The notes: generated from the sequence alone by a model not told the origin. A stretch of 64,000 nucleotides of DNA from Coprosoma sp963660615 (GCA_963660615.1 CAVKYE010000006.1:1-64000), one strand, 5' to 3'; positions 36,790 through 46,115 are shown, numbered from the stretch's first letter. Made by a program: numbers and translations.

Positions 36790-36990
36790 TTAATATCTTT
36801 CTCTTCTAGCATTTCTTTCTCGTCTTTGAGCATTCTTACGTCCTTGCTCTTTAGCAAGTCTATTTTTTACGCCTTTTTTTAAATATCCTTGTTGACGTTC
36901 TTTTAGTTTACGACGGGAGCCATCTTTATCTACTTTTAAACTTCTAAGTGCACCTTCAACATTGCCATTACGTACTACTACTTTTGTCAT
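36790..36990 (-). CDS. rpsU: 30S ribosomal protein S21
   Basis: Very basic protein of 66 aa (KVVVRNGNVEGALRSLK; C-terminal RRERNARRERY). A small-subunit ribosomal protein. A GGGAGG ribosome site precedes it. It begins about 70 nt after the bacteriocin terminator and forms a unit with yqeY. Confidence 0.97.
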   Translation of the reverse strand: MTKVVVRNGNVEGALRSLKVDKDGSRRKLKERQQGYLKKGVKNRLAKEQGRKNAQRRERNARRERY

Positions 36991-37061
36991 AAAAATCCCT
37001 CCCTTCTTGAACTATGCTTATTATAGCACCCTTTTTTTTATTTTTCAACCGAAAATACAGA

Positions 37062-37088
37062 AAAAAAACGAGATTTCCTCGCTTTTTT
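37062..37088 (-). terminator. Terminator of the bacteriocin operon
   Basis: Minus strand: GCGAG, GAAAT, CTCGT and T8, two bases after the second peptide's stop. Confidence 0.85.
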
Positions 37089-37089
37089 A

Positions 37090-37251
37090 TTAAAGTGGAC
37101 ATAATTTACCAGATGTAATTCGGCGAATAGCACTACCAATAGCCTTACCAAAATCAAGAAAAGTATCAATGCTTCTTGAAATAGCATTAACCATAGTTGT
37201 AGTAAGCCCTCCACCTCTTATTTTCAATAGTTCCTCTTTACTTAACAGCAT
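37090..37251 (-). CDS. Double-glycine bacteriocin peptide B
   Basis: Precursor of 53 aa starting MLLSKEELLKIRGG, a leader matching the class II consensus LSxxELxxIxGG, cleaved after Gly14. The mature part (about 39 aa) is cationic and amphipathic, has a GxxxG motif (GKAIG, 35-39) and a single Cys at 51. Its ATG lies inside the last codons of peptide A (14-nt overlap) with no good ribosome site, so translation is probably coupled. With peptide A it looks like a two-peptide (class IIb) bacteriocin. Exported and matured by the C39 transporter upstream. Confidence 0.85.
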   Translation of the reverse strand: MLLSKEELLKIRGGGLTTTMVNAISRSIDTFLDFGKAIGSAIRRITSGKLCPL

Positions 37252-37384
37252 TACTACACTTAATCGGATTTACATATCCATCAATTATGCCCGCAATAAA
37301 AGTTACAATAGCACCAATACCAGCTACCAAACTTATATTTATTCCCCCACCTTTTATTTCTAACAACTCTTCTTTACTTAACAT
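37238..37384 (-). CDS. Double-glycine bacteriocin peptide A
   Basis: Precursor of 48 aa: leader MLSKEELLEIKGG, exactly fitting LSxxELxxIxGG. A hydrophobic mature part of about 35 aa follows, containing GIGAIVTFIAGIIDG with a GxxxG (32-36) and one Cys (43). AGGAGG stands 4 nt before the ATG, and the ATG overlaps the transporter's stop region. The leader is closely related to that of peptide B, so the pair arose by duplication. No immunity gene lies between it and rpsU. Confidence 0.87.
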   Translation of the reverse strand: MLSKEELLEIKGGGINISLVAGIGAIVTFIAGIIDGYVNPIKCSNAVK

Positions 37385-39402
37385 ATTTCCTCCTTTTTAA
37401 CAATTCTTCCATTATCAAACACTATATGACTATCAAACAAATCTTTATTTTCTAATCTATGAGATATGAATATCACAGTTTTGTTTTCACAATATTTCAA
37501 AAGACTTTTTAAAATACCCCTTTCAGACGCTATATCCAAAGCACTCAAAGCCTCATCAATTATTAAAATATCAAAATCCTGTAAAGCCCTAGCCAAAGCA
37601 ATCTTTTGCCTTTGACCATATGATAAGTTTAAACCATTTTCCTCAATTAAAGCATTATAGTTCAAAACACCCTCATCAATCCATGAAGTTTGACATATTT
37701 TTTTTACTTGTTTTAAATTTTTGTTTCCCTTTATTTTTAAATTATAATTGACAGTTCCAGTGAATAAACTCTCATTTAAAGAAACATAATTTATCCTTAA
37801 ATTCATACCCCTAATATCAACATTATCTACATATATTCCTCCTTTATAACCATCATAATATCCTTTTAACAACTTCATCAAAGTACTTTTTCCGCTACCA
37901 CTTTTTCCCGTTATAAACACCTTTTCATTTTGCTTTATCTCTAAATTTACATTGTCCAAAACATTTTTAACATCATCAAAACTATAACTTACATTTTTAA
38001 AAACAATATCACCATGTTTATATCCTCCCTTCTTTTTACTAAAAGAAACACTTATCAATTCCAAAACTTTTCTTATTGTAATAGAACTTTCCTTTAAAGT
38101 AGCATCCAAATCAATTATATTTCTTAAAGGATTCAAATATAATGATATCAACAATATATATGTTATTAACGCCTCTACAGAAATAAAACCATAACGTACC
38201 AACATAACACCAACCATAAATATCAAAATATTTCCAATCATACTTATAAAATTCTTAAAAAAAGTTTGTCCATTTATCTTTTTGACCAAAATTAAAGCGT
38301 TCTTCATATACTGATTATTTGCCTCTATAATTTGATTAATCATCTTATCTTCAATATTTAAACCCTTTATAGTCTCAAACCCTCTAATACTTTCTTCAAG
38401 CTTAGAGGCAAGCAAAATCTTTGACTCCAAAGAAGCATCAAGACACCTTTTCAAAGGCTTATTATAAACCAAAATGATTATCACATAAAATATTACAATA
38501 ACCTGAACAATAAGAAAAAGCGTTTTATTCAAAAGAAATAAAATAATTCCCGTTATCAAAGATAAAGGAAAATCTATAAGTACAGTTAAAAGGACCTTAC
38601 TAACCATTTCTTTAACAATCTTCAAATCGTCAACCTTACTTAAAATTTCACCGGAAGTATGGTTATGGTAGTAATTGTAAGGAAGTAAAATTATCTTTTT
38701 AACACTATCCAAAGTAATACTAGCTTCTATCTTAAAAGAAAGAAAAAGCGCCATTTTACCTCTTATATAATCAAAAATAATACTTATAAAATAACTAAAC
38801 GCGAAAATAAAACACAAAAATATCTCTTTATACTTATTAGTTTTTAAATTTTCCAAAAGACTCTGGAAGAAAAAAGAACTAAAAATCGTCGACAAAGTTA
38901 TAACACACGATAAAACAAATAATTTTAATATAATTTTTTTATGGGGTTTTATTATATTTTTTAAAACTTTTAGGGAGACCTTTTCATACCTTGGAATCTG
39001 TTTTACCGGATGCATAACAATCTTTATATTTGTCCATATTTTCAAAAACTCCTGCCTATCTTGCTTTTTAATTCCACAAGCTGGATCAGCCACTAAGACA
39101 TACCTTTCAGTAACTTCATAAACAACTAGAAAATGATTGTAGGAGTTTATTTGAACGTTTGCTATAAAAGGCACACGTGTATTTTCTAATTGCTTTACTC
39201 TAAAACCCTTAGCCTCAAATCCAATCTGTTTTAAAGCCTCTATAATATGATAAGCCGTAGTTCCATTTTTAGTTGTTTTAAGCATCTCACTTATTTTTTC
39301 CAAAGGAATATAGCCCTTATAATACTTTATTATCATACTCAAAGAAGCCGCACCACAGTCTTTTAAATTTTCTTGTCTCGTAAAAGGATAACGTTTAAGC
39401 AT
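37378..39402 (-). CDS. Peptidase-containing ABC transporter for double-glycine peptides
   Basis: Protein of 674 aa in three parts. A C39 peptidase comes first (about 1-130; RQENLKDCGAAS with Cys16, His90 in SYNHF, Asp106 in VADPACG). A six-helix membrane domain follows (about 160-430). The ATPase domain is last (about 450-674; GKSGSGKST, LSYGQRQKIALARAL, IIDEALSALD). It removes the leader after Gly-Gly and exports the peptide. It is the first gene of the operon, behind element copy C, and overlaps peptide A. No HlyD-type accessory protein is present. Confidence 0.95.
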   Translation of the reverse strand: MLKRYPFTRQENLKDCGAASLSMIIKYYKGYIPLEKISEMLKTTKNGTTAYHIIEALKQIGFEAKGFRVKQLENTRVPFIANVQINSYNHFLVVYEVTERYVLVADPACGIKKQDRQEFLKIWTNIKIVMHPVKQIPRYEKVSLKVLKNIIKPHKKIILKLFVLSCVITLSTIFSSFFFQSLLENLKTNKYKEIFLCFIFAFSYFISIIFDYIRGKMALFLSFKIEASITLDSVKKIILLPYNYYHNHTSGEILSKVDDLKIVKEMVSKVLLTVLIDFPLSLITGIILFLLNKTLFLIVQVIVIFYVIIILVYNKPLKRCLDASLESKILLASKLEESIRGFETIKGLNIEDKMINQIIEANNQYMKNALILVKKINGQTFFKNFISMIGNILIFMVGVMLVRYGFISVEALITYILLISLYLNPLRNIIDLDATLKESSITIRKVLELISVSFSKKKGGYKHGDIVFKNVSYSFDDVKNVLDNVNLEIKQNEKVFITGKSGSGKSTLMKLLKGYYDGYKGGIYVDNVDIRGMNLRINYVSLNESLFTGTVNYNLKIKGNKNLKQVKKICQTSWIDEGVLNYNALIEENGLNLSYGQRQKIALARALQDFDILIIDEALSALDIASERGILKSLLKYCENKTVIFISHRLENKDLFDSHIVFDNGRIVKKEEIC

Positions 39403-39420
39403 ATCTTACCTCCTCATTAT

Positions 39421-39459
39421 TATGGTACGATAAAACTTTTAAATTTCCTTTTTTTAAAG
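39421..39459 (-). promoter_or_regulatory. Conserved promoter-like element, copy C
   Basis: Minus strand: AAGGAAAT, 13 nt, CGTACCATA, about 20 nt before the ribosome site of the exporter gene. Core identical to copy A over TTTTATCGTACCATA. It is the only promoter-like signal in the short rsmD-exporter gap. Confidence 0.65.
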
Positions 39460-39469
39460 CAAAAAAAAA

Positions 39470-39991
39470 TCATTTTTTAAAGATTTTTATAAATTTATTT
39501 CCATAACGTTTCTCTTTTACAAGTTCATAAATAGTCTCAGGCTCCTCACCTTCATATTCACAAACAATTATACCACCATCATTTAAAATATCAATCTCCT
39601 CAATTTTTTTAATCGCCTTATTAAGCACCTTCGCCTTATAAGGCGGATCCAAAAAAATTATATCAAACCTAGAAACAGTTTCCTTCAAATACCTTTTATA
39701 ATCCATATTAATAATCGTAATATTCTCTTTAACATTTTCCACATTTCTATTTAAAACTCTTATTACCTTTGGATTATTATCTACAAAAGTACACGCCTTA
39801 GCCCCCATAGATAAAGCCTCAAGCCCTAAAGAACCACTACCAGCAAATAAATCCAAACACTCACTTCCTTCTATCCTATTTTGAATAATTGCAAAAACAG
39901 ATTCCCTAACCCTATCCATAGTTGGCCTCGTCCCGTCAATATCAAATCCCTCTAATTTCTTTCCTTTATATTTTCCGCTTATAATCCTCAT
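39470..39991 (-). CDS. rsmD: 16S rRNA (guanine966-N2)-methyltransferase
   Basis: SAM-dependent methyltransferase of about 173 aa: MRIISGKYKGKKL start, GTRPTMDRVRESVF, SAM-binding LDLFAGSGSLGLEALSMGA and catalytic DPPY. It modifies G966 of 16S rRNA. The ATG at 39991 follows GAAAGAGG. It lies behind ylbD-ylbE as in Bacillus (ylbD-E-F-G-H). Confidence 0.95.
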   Translation of the reverse strand: MRIISGKYKGKKLEGFDIDGTRPTMDRVRESVFAIIQNRIEGSECLDLFAGSGSLGLEALSMGAKACTFVDNNPKVIRVLNRNVENVKENITIINMDYKRYLKETVSRFDIIFLDPPYKAKVLNKAIKKIEEIDILNDGGIIVCEYEGEEPETIYELVKEKRYGNKFIKIFKK

Positions 39992-40032
39992 ACATTTACC
40001 TCTTTCCACCACTAGTATAACATCTAAAAGAA

Positions 40033-40254
40033 TTATTTCAAAGTATTTATAATCTTTTCCGCCATTTCAATAGCATTCAAAGCTTTCTCTAATTTATCTA
40101 TGCCCCTAAGATTATAATCCTCCTTAGCTTTTTTAATAAAAGAATTTAAATTATTTGGATTACGATTTAAATACTTATACCAATACGAATTTTCCCTTAA
40201 ATACCTTAGATAGTCTTCATTTTCCTTTATCTTAAATTGTAACTCAATACTCAT
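40033..40254 (-). CDS. ylbE: YlbE-like protein
   Basis: Small protein of 73 aa with the YlbE pattern (RENSYWYKYLNRNPNNLNSF). Function unknown; in Bacillus it lies between ylbD and rsmD, as here. It abuts ylbD with the ATG overlapping that gene's stop region. Confidence 0.8.
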   Translation of the reverse strand: MSIELQFKIKENEDYLRYLRENSYWYKYLNRNPNNLNSFIKKAKEDYNLRGIDKLEKALNAIEMAEKIINTLK

Positions 40255-40598
40255 TAATCATCAAAATGCTTATATAAAGGCCTTGGCCTTTTTAAAGAAG
40301 ATACTTCTGGCTTAATAGACATATCCTGAAGAAGTCCCAAAACCCGTTGAAGACTATTTACACCTTCCTGAATACTATCTAAGTCTAACCCCTTTAAAAA
40401 ACTCACAAAATCAAAAGAAGAACCAGCATCCACCTTAACAGAATCCGCTTTCAAATAATCCTTCCACGCCGTATCATCATCACCATATAAATCATATATT
40501 TCAAAAAACTGTTGCCATGTTCCTTTCCCTTCCTTAACCCTTTTCAAAAGAATAGGATTTTTTCTCACAAAATCTTTAAAATTTTCCTTCGTATTCAT
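40254..40598 (-). CDS. ylbD: YlbD-family putative spore coat protein
   Basis: Protein of 114 aa with the YlbD pattern (FKDFVRKNPILLKRVKEGKG, TWQQFFEIYDLYGDDD). YlbD is a putative spore-coat protein, consistent with the other sporulation genes. Next to ylbE and rsmD in conserved order. The ATG is preceded by AGGTGATTT. Confidence 0.82.
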   Translation of the reverse strand: MNTKENFKDFVRKNPILLKRVKEGKGTWQQFFEIYDLYGDDDTAWKDYLKADSVKVDAGSSFDFVSFLKGLDLDSIQEGVNSLQRVLGLLQDMSIKPEVSSLKRPRPLYKHFDD

Positions 40599-40657
40599 GA
40601 AATCACCTATTTTAATATATTCATTTTCTAAAAAAAATAGACTAAAAAAGATAGAAA

Positions 40658-43135
40658 CTAATCTATCTTTAAATCATCCAAAAAATCATCAATAGTCATC
40701 ATTCTCTCATCAACAGAATCAAGAGAAACATCAATTTCCTCTTCCTTATTAAGCAAAGCCTTAATAAAAGTATTCTTTATCAATTCCCTAGTAATATTTG
40801 AACCCGTTTGATATCTATCACAAATCGGTATCTCAGTTATCTTCATATAATTAACCTCATCCGTAATTACACCAAGCTCTACCTTATTTTTAATAACAAA
40901 AGCATTTACAATCTTATAAGGATTCGTCTTAACCTCTCTTACCAAAGAAACACCTTTTCTCGCTCTAGATGACAAATCAAATTCATCTAATTTAATTCTT
41001 TTAGCCGTATTCTTATCCGTAATAACAGTCACATAATGAGCATCATCAAACGAACTCGCACAAACAACTTCATCATCTTTCAAATTTATTGCCTTAACAC
41101 CACTACCACGAAGACCAGTTATCGGAATCTCTTCAGTCAAATATCTTAATCCATAACCATTTCTCGTAGTTATAAATACCTCTTTTTTAGAAATAACAGT
41201 ACTTACAACCTCATCATCACCTTTTAACTTAATTAAAGTAATTGGTTTTGAATATCTTTGAACCCTAAAATCCTCCAAACTAGTTTGCTTAACCATACCA
41301 TTTTTAGTAAATGATAAAATATTAACTTTACTATTAAAATTATTTACCAAATATGAAGCAACAATTTCCTCACCTTCACTTATCTTAATAACATTACTAA
41401 TATGCTTACCTAAATCCTTCCATTTTTGTTCAGGAAGTTCATAAACAGGAACATATAGAAAATTACCCAAATTAGTAAATAAAAGTAAAATATCCATAGT
41501 ATTTGCCTCATAAATAGCCGTAACAAAATCATTTTCCTTAAGACCAGTTTCATCATCACTTGACTTATAACTTCTTAAAGTAACTCTTTTAACATAACCT
41601 TCATTCGTTACTAAAGCAATACAATCTTCCTTCGGAATCAATGATGTTGCATCTATTTTAATCTCCGTAACCTCATCTTTTATCTCCGTTTTTCGTGCAG
41701 TTGCATATTCCTTTTTAATAAGTTTTAATTCCGTTTTCATAACATGTTTCAAAGCCTCTTCATTTTCTAAAATTTGCGTATAAATCTCAATTTGTTTTTG
41801 CAAAGATTCCATCTCATTTTCAAGTTCAGTCACATCAGTATTAGTAAGCTTATATAACTGCAAATTCACAATAGCTTCTGCTTGCTTCTGCGTAAAATCA
41901 TATTCACTTTGTAAATTACAAATAGCGTTTGCTTTATTTTTAGAAGCCCTTATAGTTTTTATAACCTCATCTAAAATTGATAAAGCCTTTATCAAACCTT
42001 CCACAATATGCATCCTAGCTCTAGCATGATCTAAGTCAAACTGCGTTCTTCTTGTAATAACATCCCTTTGATGATCAATATAAGCATCCAAAATCTCTAA
42101 TATTCCCAAAGTCATTGGTCTATGATTCTTAATTGCTACCATATTATAATTATAAGAAATCATCATATCAGTATTTTTAAGCAAATAATTTATTATTAAT
42201 TCCTCATTAGCATCCTTCTTCAAATCAATAGTTATTTGAAGACCATTTCTATCAGTTTCATCCCTTACCTCAGCAATACCTTCAATTTTTTTATCAATTC
42301 TAATCTCATCAATTTTCTTAACAAGCATCGCCTTATTTACCTCATAAGGAATCTCCGTTATAATTATTTGTCTTTTATTTTTAACGCCTTCAAGCCTATA
42401 TTTACATCTTACATTAACCTTACCTCTACCAGTAGTAAAAGCCTCCCTTATACCTTTTATACCTTCAGCCACACCACCAGTTGGAAAATCAGGTCCCTTT
42501 ACAATATCCAAAATAGTTTCCAATTTACAATTTGGGCTATCTATCCTCTTTATTGTTGCATCAATTACCTCACCTAAATTATGTGGAGGAATATTAGTTG
42601 CATAACCAGCAGATATACCAGTTGACCCATTCACCAAAAGATTTGGATACTTAGCCGGAAGAACCGTAGGTTCAAGTAAAGTGTCATCATAATTCAAACT
42701 CATCAAAACAGTATCTTTATTTATATCCTTTAAAAGTTCCGAAGCCACCTTAGTAAGCCTAGCTTCCGTATAACGCATAGCCGCAGCTCCATCACCATCC
42801 ATCGAACCATTATTTCCCTGCATCTCAACATAACATAAATTATTCTTCCACCATTGACTCATCCTAACCAAAGCATCATAAATACTAGAATCCCCATGAG
42901 GGTGGTAAAATCCCATAATATTACCAACCGCTTTAGCAGATTTCTTAGTAGCCTTATCATATGTATTACCATCTTTATACATCGCATATAATATTCTTCT
43001 TTGTACTGGCTTAAGCCCATCTCTTACATCTGGAAGAGCCCTATCTTGAATAATTGTTTTCGCATATTTTGAAAAATTATCTCCCATAATATCTTCAAGA
43101 GAATAATCATATATTTTTTTAATCACATCTTCCAT
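40658..43135 (-). CDS. parC: DNA topoisomerase IV subunit A
   Basis: Protein of 825 aa, the type IIA breakage-reunion subunit that decatenates chromosomes. Motifs: RALPDVRDGLKPVQRRIL, GFYHPHGDSSIYDALVRM, and AAMRYTEARL with the catalytic Tyr near 118. A C-terminal beta-propeller follows. It starts 9 nt after parE, which together with the ParE-type partner argues for ParC rather than GyrA. Confidence 0.94.
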   Translation of the reverse strand: MEDVIKKIYDYSLEDIMGDNFSKYAKTIIQDRALPDVRDGLKPVQRRILYAMYKDGNTYDKATKKSAKAVGNIMGFYHPHGDSSIYDALVRMSQWWKNNLCYVEMQGNNGSMDGDGAAAMRYTEARLTKVASELLKDINKDTVLMSLNYDDTLLEPTVLPAKYPNLLVNGSTGISAGYATNIPPHNLGEVIDATIKRIDSPNCKLETILDIVKGPDFPTGGVAEGIKGIREAFTTGRGKVNVRCKYRLEGVKNKRQIIITEIPYEVNKAMLVKKIDEIRIDKKIEGIAEVRDETDRNGLQITIDLKKDANEELIINYLLKNTDMMISYNYNMVAIKNHRPMTLGILEILDAYIDHQRDVITRRTQFDLDHARARMHIVEGLIKALSILDEVIKTIRASKNKANAICNLQSEYDFTQKQAEAIVNLQLYKLTNTDVTELENEMESLQKQIEIYTQILENEEALKHVMKTELKLIKKEYATARKTEIKDEVTEIKIDATSLIPKEDCIALVTNEGYVKRVTLRSYKSSDDETGLKENDFVTAIYEANTMDILLLFTNLGNFLYVPVYELPEQKWKDLGKHISNVIKISEGEEIVASYLVNNFNSKVNILSFTKNGMVKQTSLEDFRVQRYSKPITLIKLKGDDEVVSTVISKKEVFITTRNGYGLRYLTEEIPITGLRGSGVKAINLKDDEVVCASSFDDAHYVTVITDKNTAKRIKLDEFDLSSRARKGVSLVREVKTNPYKIVNAFVIKNKVELGVITDEVNYMKITEIPICDRYQTGSNITRELIKNTFIKALLNKEEEIDVSLDSVDERMMTIDDFLDDLKID

Positions 43136-43144
43136 TTTCTCACC

Positions 43145-45052
43145 TTACTTTACATAATTATCTTCTAACGTGAATTTTACATTTTCCTCTATCCATTCTT
43201 TCCTTGGTGCAACATTATCACCCATAAGAACACTTACCCTTTTCTCAGCTAACGATGCATCACTTAAATTTACCTTAATCAAACTCCTGCCATCAGGATT
43301 CATAGTAGTTTCCCATAACTGCTCAGCATTCATCTCACCAAGACCTTTATATCTTTGTTTTTCTAACTTTACTTTATGATTTTTTCTTATCTCCTCAGCT
43401 TCTTTATCATCCCAAGCATAACCATATATCTTATTACCATTTTTCAAAGCATATAAAGGAGGCATAGCAATATAAAGATGTCCATGCTCAATAAGTGGTT
43501 TCATATACCTATAAAAGAAAGTTAAAAGTAATATCGCAATATGCGCTCCATCATCATCCGCATCAGTCATAATTATTACTTTATCATAATTACAATCTTT
43601 TATATTAAAATCACTACCAATACCAGCACCTATAGCCTGAATCATAGTATTTATCTCATTATTAGCAAGCACATCCTGTAAAGACGCTTTTTCAGTATTT
43701 ATAACCTTACCCCTCAAAGGTAAAATAGCCTGAAACTTTCTATCTCTACCCTGTTTGGCCGAACCACCAGCCGAATCACCCTCGACCAAAAACAATTCAT
43801 TAATCTTAGAATTTTTACTTTGAGCTGGAGTAAACTTATCACTAATAGACTTTTCCTTTTTACCCTTACCTTTTCCATTTCTAGCTTCATCCCTAGCTTT
43901 TCTCGCAGCTTCCCTTACCTGCTTTGACTTAACCATCTTTTCTAATATCTTAGTAGCAGACTCCTTATTTTCCTCCAAAAAGAAAGTTAATTTTTCTGAA
44001 GCTATACTATCAACCACAGCCCTAGCCGAAGGAGTACCCAACTTACCCTTAGTTTGGCCTTCAAACTGTAATAACTTTTCCGGTATTTGAAGACTTATAA
44101 TTGCCGTAAGTCCTTCCCTCGTATCAGTACCTTCCAAATTCTTATCCTTAGCCTTTAAAAAGCCATTATTTCTAGCATAATCATTAAATACCCTCGTAAA
44201 AGCCGTCTTCAAACCAACCTCATGAGTTCCTCCATCACCAGTTTTAACATTATTTACAAAAGATATTATATTTTCAGAATAAGTTTCCGTATATTGAAAA
44301 GCCACCTCAACATTTATTCCATCCTTCATAGAAGAAAACGAAACAGGTGCATGAAGCACTTTCTTATCCTCATTTAAATATGATACAAAAGAATTAAGTC
44401 CATCTTCATAATGATATACCTCATGCTTATCATCAGCCTCATCATGTACCTCAATAGTTAAATTTTTTAAAAGAAAAGCACTTTCCTGCATCCTTTCACA
44501 AATATTAGTAAAAGAAAACGTTGTCGTAGAAAAAATCGTATCATCTGGCATAAAATGAACCCTAGTACCAGTTCTATTAGTCTTTCCAATATTCTCAAGA
44601 GGAATTACCGTATGTCCCCCATTTTCAAACCTAATATAATATTCATATCCATCTCTTTTAATATTTACTTCCATCCATTTTGATAAAGCATTTACAACAC
44701 TACCACCAACACCATGAAGGCCACCAGAAACCTTATAACCAGAAGTTTCAAACTTACCACCAGCATGAAGAACCGTGTATATTACCTCTGGAGTCGATTT
44801 ACCACTAGCATGCATCCCAACTGGAACACCTCTACCAAAATCCTCAACACTTACACTTCCATCTTTATGGATAATTACTTTTATCTTATCACCATATCCA
44901 TTTATAACCTCATCAATACTATTATCAACGATTTCCCAAACCAAATGGTGAAGACCTCTCTTATCAGTTGATCCTATATACATTCCAGGCCTTTTTCTTA
45001 CAGCTTCTAACCCTTCTAATATTTTTATTGAACTTTCATCATATTTTACCAC
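43145..45052 (-). CDS. parE: DNA topoisomerase IV subunit B
   Basis: ATPase subunit of 635 aa: GHKL motifs VDNSIDE, DFGRGVPVGMH and GLHGVGGSVVNALS, then the TOPRIM EGDSAGGSAKQGRDR and DADDDGAHI. The IPVGMHASGKSTPEVIYTVLHAGGKF region matches Firmicutes ParE. Partner of ParC; operon with 9-nt gap. Confidence 0.94.
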   Translation of the reverse strand: MVKYDESSIKILEGLEAVRKRPGMYIGSTDKRGLHHLVWEIVDNSIDEVINGYGDKIKVIIHKDGSVSVEDFGRGVPVGMHASGKSTPEVIYTVLHAGGKFETSGYKVSGGLHGVGGSVVNALSKWMEVNIKRDGYEYYIRFENGGHTVIPLENIGKTNRTGTRVHFMPDDTIFSTTTFSFTNICERMQESAFLLKNLTIEVHDEADDKHEVYHYEDGLNSFVSYLNEDKKVLHAPVSFSSMKDGINVEVAFQYTETYSENIISFVNNVKTGDGGTHEVGLKTAFTRVFNDYARNNGFLKAKDKNLEGTDTREGLTAIISLQIPEKLLQFEGQTKGKLGTPSARAVVDSIASEKLTFFLEENKESATKILEKMVKSKQVREAARKARDEARNGKGKGKKEKSISDKFTPAQSKNSKINELFLVEGDSAGGSAKQGRDRKFQAILPLRGKVINTEKASLQDVLANNEINTMIQAIGAGIGSDFNIKDCNYDKVIIMTDADDDGAHIAILLLTFFYRYMKPLIEHGHLYIAMPPLYALKNGNKIYGYAWDDKEAEEIRKNHKVKLEKQRYKGLGEMNAEQLWETTMNPDGRSLIKVNLSDASLAEKRVSVLMGDNVAPRKEWIEENVKFTLEDNYVK

Positions 45053-45133
45053 TATTCATCACCATAATTGATTTTATCAAAATTTGAGGATTTAAGCAAA
45101 TAAAAAAGCATAAAACTAACATTTTTACTAGTT

Positions 45134-45961
45134 TTAAGCCTTTTTATAACTTGATAAGTAAAATGATGAAGACTTATCCTTTTTAAAAGTATATTCATAT
45201 TTTTGATATTTATCCTTTTTATAATTATTTTCATAATCAATTATCAATTTAGAATAATCAATACTTCCATCCTCTTTTTTATAAGATTGTATATCAGAAA
45301 TACCTTGCTTACCTTCCACATCAGCAGTAATATTTGCACTAACATTTTCATCAATATATACCTCATTAGTAGTTAATATATATGAACCATTTTTTTTCTT
45401 CAAACTTAAAGGTTTTATATAAACCGGTTCACTGACATTTATCATAGAACCATGATCATGACTACCAACAAAATTATAAGTTTGATTAGAATCATCATAC
45501 TGATATATATACGTATTATCAATAGAACACGGGATGTTTGGATAACTAGTATTAACTATTCCATAAAGTTTCAAATAATTATTTATCTCACTTAAACTTA
45601 TAGAAGAAGGACTATTTTTAATATAAATAGCTGCATACATCATACTCACATTTGCCGTTTGCTTTTCAAAGTCTATACTAGCATTTCCTCCTAAAGCACT
45701 TATAAAAGTCCTAACCTTATTTTGTTCCAAAAACTTAACCAAAGCAGTCTTTTCTATATCCTCACTCTTATCAGTAGAAACATCCTTCTTAACCTGTTTT
45801 AATTTTTCTACCTCTTTTTTATACTCCTTACTTTCCTTCTTAACATCTTCAACCTCTAAATAAGATATACATAACAAAGCCATTATAATTACCACAAGTA
45901 TAACTATAACAATCGTTTTTCCCTTTGATTTTTTTTTAGTATATATATTCAAACTTCCCAT
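45134..45961 (-). CDS. Single-pass membrane protein of unknown function
   Basis: Protein of 275 aa: basic N-terminus, a membrane helix (about 15-36), a coiled Lys/Glu segment (37-75), then an extracellular domain with no motif I recognise (Ile/Ser/Tyr-rich, CSIDNTYIYQYDD). Upstream of parE with an 81-nt gap; own promoter at 46007-46035. Confidence 0.7.
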   Translation of the reverse strand: MGSLNIYTKKKSKGKTIVIVILVVIIMALLCISYLEVEDVKKESKEYKKEVEKLKQVKKDVSTDKSEDIEKTALVKFLEQNKVRTFISALGGNASIDFEKQTANVSMMYAAIYIKNSPSSISLSEINNYLKLYGIVNTSYPNIPCSIDNTYIYQYDDSNQTYNFVGSHDHGSMINVSEPVYIKPLSLKKKNGSYILTTNEVYIDENVSANITADVEGKQGISDIQSYKKEDGSIDYSKLIIDYENNYKKDKYQKYEYTFKKDKSSSFYLSSYKKA

Positions 45962-46006
45962 TTTGTTCCTTCTTTCTTTAAATATTTTATCACACTTTTC
46001 TAAAAT

Positions 46007-46058
46007 TTAATATAAGTATTTTTATTATGTGTAAATCAGATGTGAAATAACATCACAT
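46007..46058 (-). promoter_or_regulatory. Promoter and inverted repeat before the 275-aa gene
   Basis: Minus strand: TTTACA, 17 nt, TATTAA. Five bases further upstream is ATGTGA, 7 nt, TCACAT, a candidate operator. Confidence 0.5.
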
Positions 46059-46080
46059 ATTACTCAAAAACAAAACAAGA

Positions 46081-46115
46081 AAAAACACTTAATTACTTAC
46101 GTAAATCAGTGCTTA
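46081..46115 (-). terminator. Terminator after the CYTH gene
   Basis: Minus strand: AAGCACT and AGTGTT stem arms around an AT-rich loop, then T6. Confidence 0.6.

Noticed and set aside
37169..37363. Plus-strand frame across the bacteriocin genes
   Set aside because: Antisense shadow; the minus-strand frames have leaders, ribosome site and terminator.
46040..46058. CRP-like palindrome TGTGA-N7-TCACA
   Set aside because: Spacing is 7 rather than 6, and nothing else suggests cAMP control; kept only as a generic inverted repeat.
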